From Chloroflexi bacterium TSY (GTDB lineage: Bacteria; Chloroflexota; Anaerolineae; Caldilineales; Caldilineaceae): DNA of 18,561 nucleotides. Numbering within the stretch: position 1 is the first letter of the stretch; the number at the start of each line of letters is the position of its first letter. The stretch is from positions 1-18,561 of the forward strand of contig JAHBNG010000186.1 of NCBI GenBank assembly GCA_019217005.1. Direction: 5' to 3'. The notes under the pieces were generated by a model that made no database searches, was not told where the DNA came from, and was given only the letters and a program-made list of their open reading frames with translations. Shown piece after piece: positions 16,005 through 18,561 of this stretch. Made by a program: the position numbers and the translations under genes.

Positions 16005-16399
16005 TCAATCAGGACAATGGTCCCGAAAATCATACCCGTCGGACTCAGTTTATGTATCGTCTCACTCAGTTTGTTGAGCACTATCGTCTCTCTATTCAGC
16101 TCGCCTGCTACCCTCCTTATCACAGTAAATACAACCCCATCGAACGGGTTTGGGGCCATCTTGAAAAACACTGGAACGGTTCTCTTCTCGATTCTCTTGA
16201 GACCGTTCTCAATTTTGCCCGTTCTTTTCGCTTTAACCAACTACAACCCTTCGTTCACCTGAATTCCACTCTTTATGAGACCGGCGTCAAACTCACTCAG
16301 AAAGAGATGGACCGTTTGGAACAACGCTTCCAACGTTTACCTGGTTTAGAAAAATGGTTTGTCCTTATTCCCCCTCTCCATTCTCTCGTTCGCGTATAA
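15956..16399 (+). pseudogene. ISAzo13-type transposase, C-terminal part with catalytic D and E
   Basis: From the T4 run at 15956-15959 the reading continues in another frame: F-W-E-S-V-R-E-H-F-P-H-V-K-T-L-V-I-N-Q-D-N-G-P-E-N-H. That holds the second catalytic Asp, and N-P-I-E-R-V-W-G holds the catalytic Glu. It ends L-P-G-L-E-K-W-F-V-L-I-P-P at TAA 16397-16399. The switch is again -1 and is most simply explained by loss of one T. Two frame breaks make an active transposase unlikely. Confidence 0.78.
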
Positions 16400-16419
16400 T
16401 TATTTTTTTGGTTTAGCCT
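16392..16419 (-). repeat. Right terminal inverted repeat of the ISAzo13-type element
   Basis: Read on the minus strand it begins AGGCTAAACC, then an A-run, and ends TATACGC, mirroring the left end. It starts within the last codons of the transposase. Confidence 0.75.
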
Positions 16420-16421
16420 TA

Positions 16422-16681
16422 GCGAGTCAATTATCTCATATTTTCTGGGCTTTTAGCATTTTGTTTAACTACATGATAGATACGAATACCTTACGATAAG
16501 TATTTGATTATGGGGTCTCCTGCACTTCTTATGAAAACTGACGATATTAGGGCATCACTACTTGAGGTAGCATCGGCCTAGATCATAGAAAGTGCGAGAG
16601 AACCTAATTATGACGCTCAGTAGGATGTGCTCGCTCGAGATTGCATCCTTGGAGTATTTAATTGTTCGTTCATTATAAGAA
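16422..16681. other. AT-rich gap without a supported gene
   Basis: 260 bp between the ISAzo13-type element and the end of moxR. All minus-strand frames contain stops, and none encodes recognisable C-domain N-terminus or DUF58 sequence. I see no strong terminator or ribosome binding site. An imperfect palindrome (16485-16504, AATAC on one side and GTATT on the other around a central CG) is too weak to call an operator. Confidence 0.6.
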
Positions 16682-17644
16682 CTAACGCGGTACGTCCAAT
16701 CCCGCCAAAATCTTGCGAATCACACCATCTGCATCTAGCCCTTCTATCTCTGCTTCTGGACGTAAAATCACACGATGTCGGTAAGTCGGCAAGACAACAT
16801 ATTTTACATCATCGGGTGTTACATAATCTCGGCCTGCTAGGGCCGCAACCGTTTTAGATGCCAACAGAAGCGTAATGCTGGCCCGCGGACTACCGCCAAG
16901 GATCAAGTCAGGACTGTTTCGACTTGCGGCAGCGATCTGCGTAATATAGTTGAGCACACCATCCTCAACCGTTGTAGACCGAATTTCGGCTCGCAATGCA
17001 TCCAAATCAGCAGGTTGCACCACTCGCCTTACGCCTGTTGCTTCAAGCCGGCGGGCATCAAATCCGCGATGATATCGACGTAGGATTTCTTGCTCCACAA
17101 GCTCAGGTGGATAATCGACCAACAACTTAAACATAAAACGATCGAGCTGTGCTTCGGGCAGAGGATAGGTTCCCTCATACTCAACTGGATTTTGTGTAGC
17201 CAAAACCATGAATGGCTCTTCGAGAATCAGTCCTTCAGCTTCAATTGTAACTTGACGCTCTTCCATTGCTTCCAACAATGCAGATTGCGTCTTGGCCGGG
17301 GCGCGATTAATCTCATCACCAAGAAGGATATTGGTAAAAATAGGCCCTTTCTTCAGATAAAACTGTCCACGATTGATATCGAAGACTTGTGTGCCAATAA
17401 CATCGCTCGGCATCAGATCAGCAGTAAATTGAACCCGACCAAAATTGGCATCGATCAGATGAGCCAGGGTTTTGGCTAGTAGTGTCTTGGCTGTGCCAGG
17501 CACCCCTTCTAGCAATACATGTCCACCACTCAAAAACGCGATCACTACGTGCTCAAATATTTCATCCTGCCCAACAATAATCTTGGACGCCTCTGCTTTC
17601 ATTCGTTCAAATAACTTGGATACAGACACAAATACCTCGTTCAT
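16682..17644 (-). CDS. MoxR-family AAA+ ATPase
   Basis: A 320-residue AAA+ ATPase of full family length. Walker A is GVPGTAKT at 47-54, Walker B ILLGDEIN at 106-113, and A-T-Q-N-P (149-153) is the sensor-1 region. The C-terminal lid contains G-G-S-P-R-A-S and ends G-L-D-V-P-R. MoxR proteins act as chaperones, commonly for maturing VWA-domain or membrane proteins, usually encoded with DUF58 and DUF4350/DUF4129 genes; the substrate here is unknown. The ATG at 17644-17642 follows the upstream gene by 13 bp, so they are probably co-transcribed; no clear Shine-Dalgarno precedes it. The DUF58 gene that usually follows moxR is absent, and mobile DNA and an NRPS begin instead. Confidence 0.94.
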   Translation of the reverse strand: MNEVFVSVSKLFERMKAEASKIIVGQDEIFEHVVIAFLSGGHVLLEGVPGTAKTLLAKTLAHLIDANFGRVQFTADLMPSDVIGTQVFDINRGQFYLKKGPIFTNILLGDEINRAPAKTQSALLEAMEERQVTIEAEGLILEEPFMVLATQNPVEYEGTYPLPEAQLDRFMFKLLVDYPPELVEQEILRRYHRGFDARRLEATGVRRVVQPADLDALRAEIRSTTVEDGVLNYITQIAAASRNSPDLILGGSPRASITLLLASKTVAALAGRDYVTPDDVKYVVLPTYRHRVILRPEAEIEGLDADGVIRKILAGLDVPR

Positions 17645-17657
17645 ACAAAAGGAGTTT

Positions 17658-18561
17658 TTAAGGTTTTACGATCCCATCAATTTCTCTCACCATTTTGACG
17701 AGCGATGCTTCATCTGGATTTCGGTCAAGATGCTCCAAGAGTTGTTGAATCATAGTCAATTGCTGATGGTCAAAACGATGGGGAGAATTCATTAGACGTT
17801 CTATAAAGCGTTGGTCGTCCAAGTTCGTTTGGATGTGATAGCTTCTGGCCAAGGCAACTTTTAGTCGATGCTTCTGATAGTGCGCAACGGCTGTACGCTG
17901 CTGCGTCCGACGTTGAAGCGATGGCTTCTCTTCAACGTATTCAGCTGCTTCACGCCGTCGTGTCCCCGTCGTCATTGGCAAGGCTGGCCCCAATCGCCAG
18001 CCCTGTAACAACAAAAAAAGGCCAATGGCCCCAGACCCAAAGAGCGTTGCCCAGCCAGTGGCTGTTTTATAAAGCCACTCGCCAATCGTTCTGATTTCAC
18101 CTCTTTGCACCCTGTTGCTTGATCCAAAAAGGTGATAGGTATCAAAAAGAATCACATCTCCTTCCGAAACCGTACGCAGGAGGGCAGGAAGCAACTTCGC
18201 TTCGTCGCGATCTCGCAACTCATTGTTGGTAAATCCGTGGCGCGGACTTAGATGCCAGACTAACCCTTCACCCAGTGACCGAATTGCGATTGTGGCAGTG
18301 CGCGGTGTCTGTTCATCATCCTCTCCGCCTGTCTCGCTATTCTGGCTCAGATCTTCATCTATATTTTCTGATATCGACTCCTCGCCCTCAATATTCTCTG
18401 CTTCTGACGCGATTCCGCGTCTAATTCTCAATACTGGAATAGCCTCTGGCACATCATCCAAATTGATTCGGATATCTGCCGCTAAAGATGAATAGCTTGC
18501 TGGTCCATCTGGAATCAGGGGTTGTTGCTGCCACTCTGAGTCAAAGGTAAACCCCGCTCGT
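17658..18561 (-). CDS. DUF4350-like membrane protein, C-terminal part (runs off right edge)
   Basis: The frame is open from the right edge (first full codon 18560-18558) to TAA 17660-17658, about 300 residues. A TTG at 18461 exists, but the upstream frame reads plausibly ([11 protein letters not shown]), so the gene probably starts outside. It has a very acidic low-complexity stretch (residues about 19-50 counted from the TTG), then E-G-L-V-W-H-L-S-P and V-I-L-F-D-T-Y-H, one membrane segment (about 135-153), then G-W-R-L-G-P-A-L-P and E-A-A-E-Y-V-E and a charged cytoplasmic tail. This order (strand-rich domain, single membrane helix, R-x-G-P-x-L-P, E-Y-V-E) fits DUF4350 proteins next to MoxR. 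The role is unknown; probably a membrane partner of the MoxR system. The family call rests on motif memory and gene context. Confidence 0.65.
   Translation of the reverse strand, partial: RAGFTFDSEWQQQPLIPDGPASYSSLAADIRINLDDVPEAIPVLRIRRGIASEAENIEGEESISENIDEDLSQNSETGGEDDEQTPRTATIAIRSLGEGLVWHLSPRHGFTNNELRDRDEAKLLPALLRTVSEGDVILFDTYHLFGSSNRVQRGEIRTIGEWLYKTATGWATLFGSGAIGLFLLLQGWRLGPALPMTTGTRRREAAEYVEEKPSLQRRTQQRTAVAHYQKHRLKVALARSYHIQTNLDDQRFIERLMNSPHRFDHQQLTMIQQLLEHLDRNPDEASLVKMVREIDGIVKP

Larger units (their letters stand above)
15122..16419 (+). mobile_element. ISAzo13-type insertion sequence with decayed transposase
   Basis: A 1298-bp element transcribed opposite to the synthetase genes. Its ends are imperfect inverted repeats (22 of 28 positions identical, ungapped), and TA dinucleotides flank both sides (15120-15121 and 16420-16421). 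TA also fits chance and IS630/mariner-like insertion, so it is weak evidence by itself. It holds one transposase in three frames. The left end forms the border of the truncated NRPS C domain. The right flank shows no N-terminal C-domain sequence in any minus-strand frame, so either a deletion accompanied insertion or the NRPS was already truncated. Confidence 0.82.

Noticed and set aside
16485..16504. Imperfect palindrome in the gap downstream of moxR, possible operator or terminator
   Set aside because: Only about 14 of 20 positions are symmetric, no T-run follows, and the region is AT-rich, so chance is a sufficient explanation.
16614..16622. CTCAGTAGG in the moxR-IS gap resembles the MITE end CTCAGTAGATCC
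   Set aside because: Only the first nine bases are shared, and there is no matching inverted partner nearby; not a second element.

Overview
The window is a decaying hybrid NRPS-PKS (nonribosomal peptide / polyketide) locus, read leftward on the minus strand, lying next to a conserved housekeeping pair (MoxR-type AAA+ ATPase and a DUF4350-like membrane protein). Moderate GC, multimodular NRPS/PKS genes, an IS701-type and an ISAzo13-type element and a MoxR/DUF4350 pair would fit a Chloroflexota-like (for example Herpetosiphon or Anaerolineae-type) or cyanobacterial-like genome. This taxonomic guess is weak and rests on recollection, not on a search.

Layout in transcription order (right to left). 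(1) 18561-17658, a DUF4350-like protein open at the right edge, then 17644-16682, MoxR. (2) 16681-16422, a short AT-rich gap without a gene. (3) 16419-15122, an ISAzo13-type insertion sequence in the opposite orientation, with imperfect terminal inverted repeats, TA on each side and a transposase broken into three frames. (4) 15128-12054, an NRPS module C-A-T whose C domain has lost its N-terminus at the IS border. (5) 12057-4767, what was one PKS gene, now three reading frames: KS, then AT, then KR-DH-ACP-E-like. (6) 4720-239, an NRPS C-A-T-C that ends abruptly after its second C domain, where (7) an IS701-like element (1 to about 265) begins.

The main discovery is how the PKS gene is broken. 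A 215-bp MITE-like element (10272-10486) with perfect 16-bp terminal inverted repeats and a perfect 5-bp target duplication sits in the KS-AT linker. Removing it with one duplication copy rejoins KS and AT in frame through the expected linker. Downstream, AT and KR are in the same frame and are separated only by one TAG (9096-9098), at a place where related synthases have a conserved Trp (W-F-Y-x-P-x-W). The reconstructed gene is exactly 2357 codons including its stop. Together with the IS-bordered 5' end of the first NRPS and the IS-bordered 3' end of the second, the pathway carries at least four lesions, while nearly all catalytic motifs elsewhere are intact. This suggests recent pseudogenisation.

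As an intact line the ancestor would have loaded a Glu/Gln-like amino acid (low-confidence code), extended it with malonyl-CoA (AT motif HAFH), reduced it (KR) and perhaps dehydrated it (atypical DH), then passed it to an NRPS module with an aliphatic-type A-domain code. A second unusual point is an epimerization-type domain after a PKS carrier protein that has lost both catalytic residues (His to Pro, Glu to Val) but keeps the C-terminal tail of an E domain, followed by a partner protein with a DCL-like start. It may serve only as a docking module. No thioesterase, transporter, regulator or phosphopantetheinyl transferase lies in the window.
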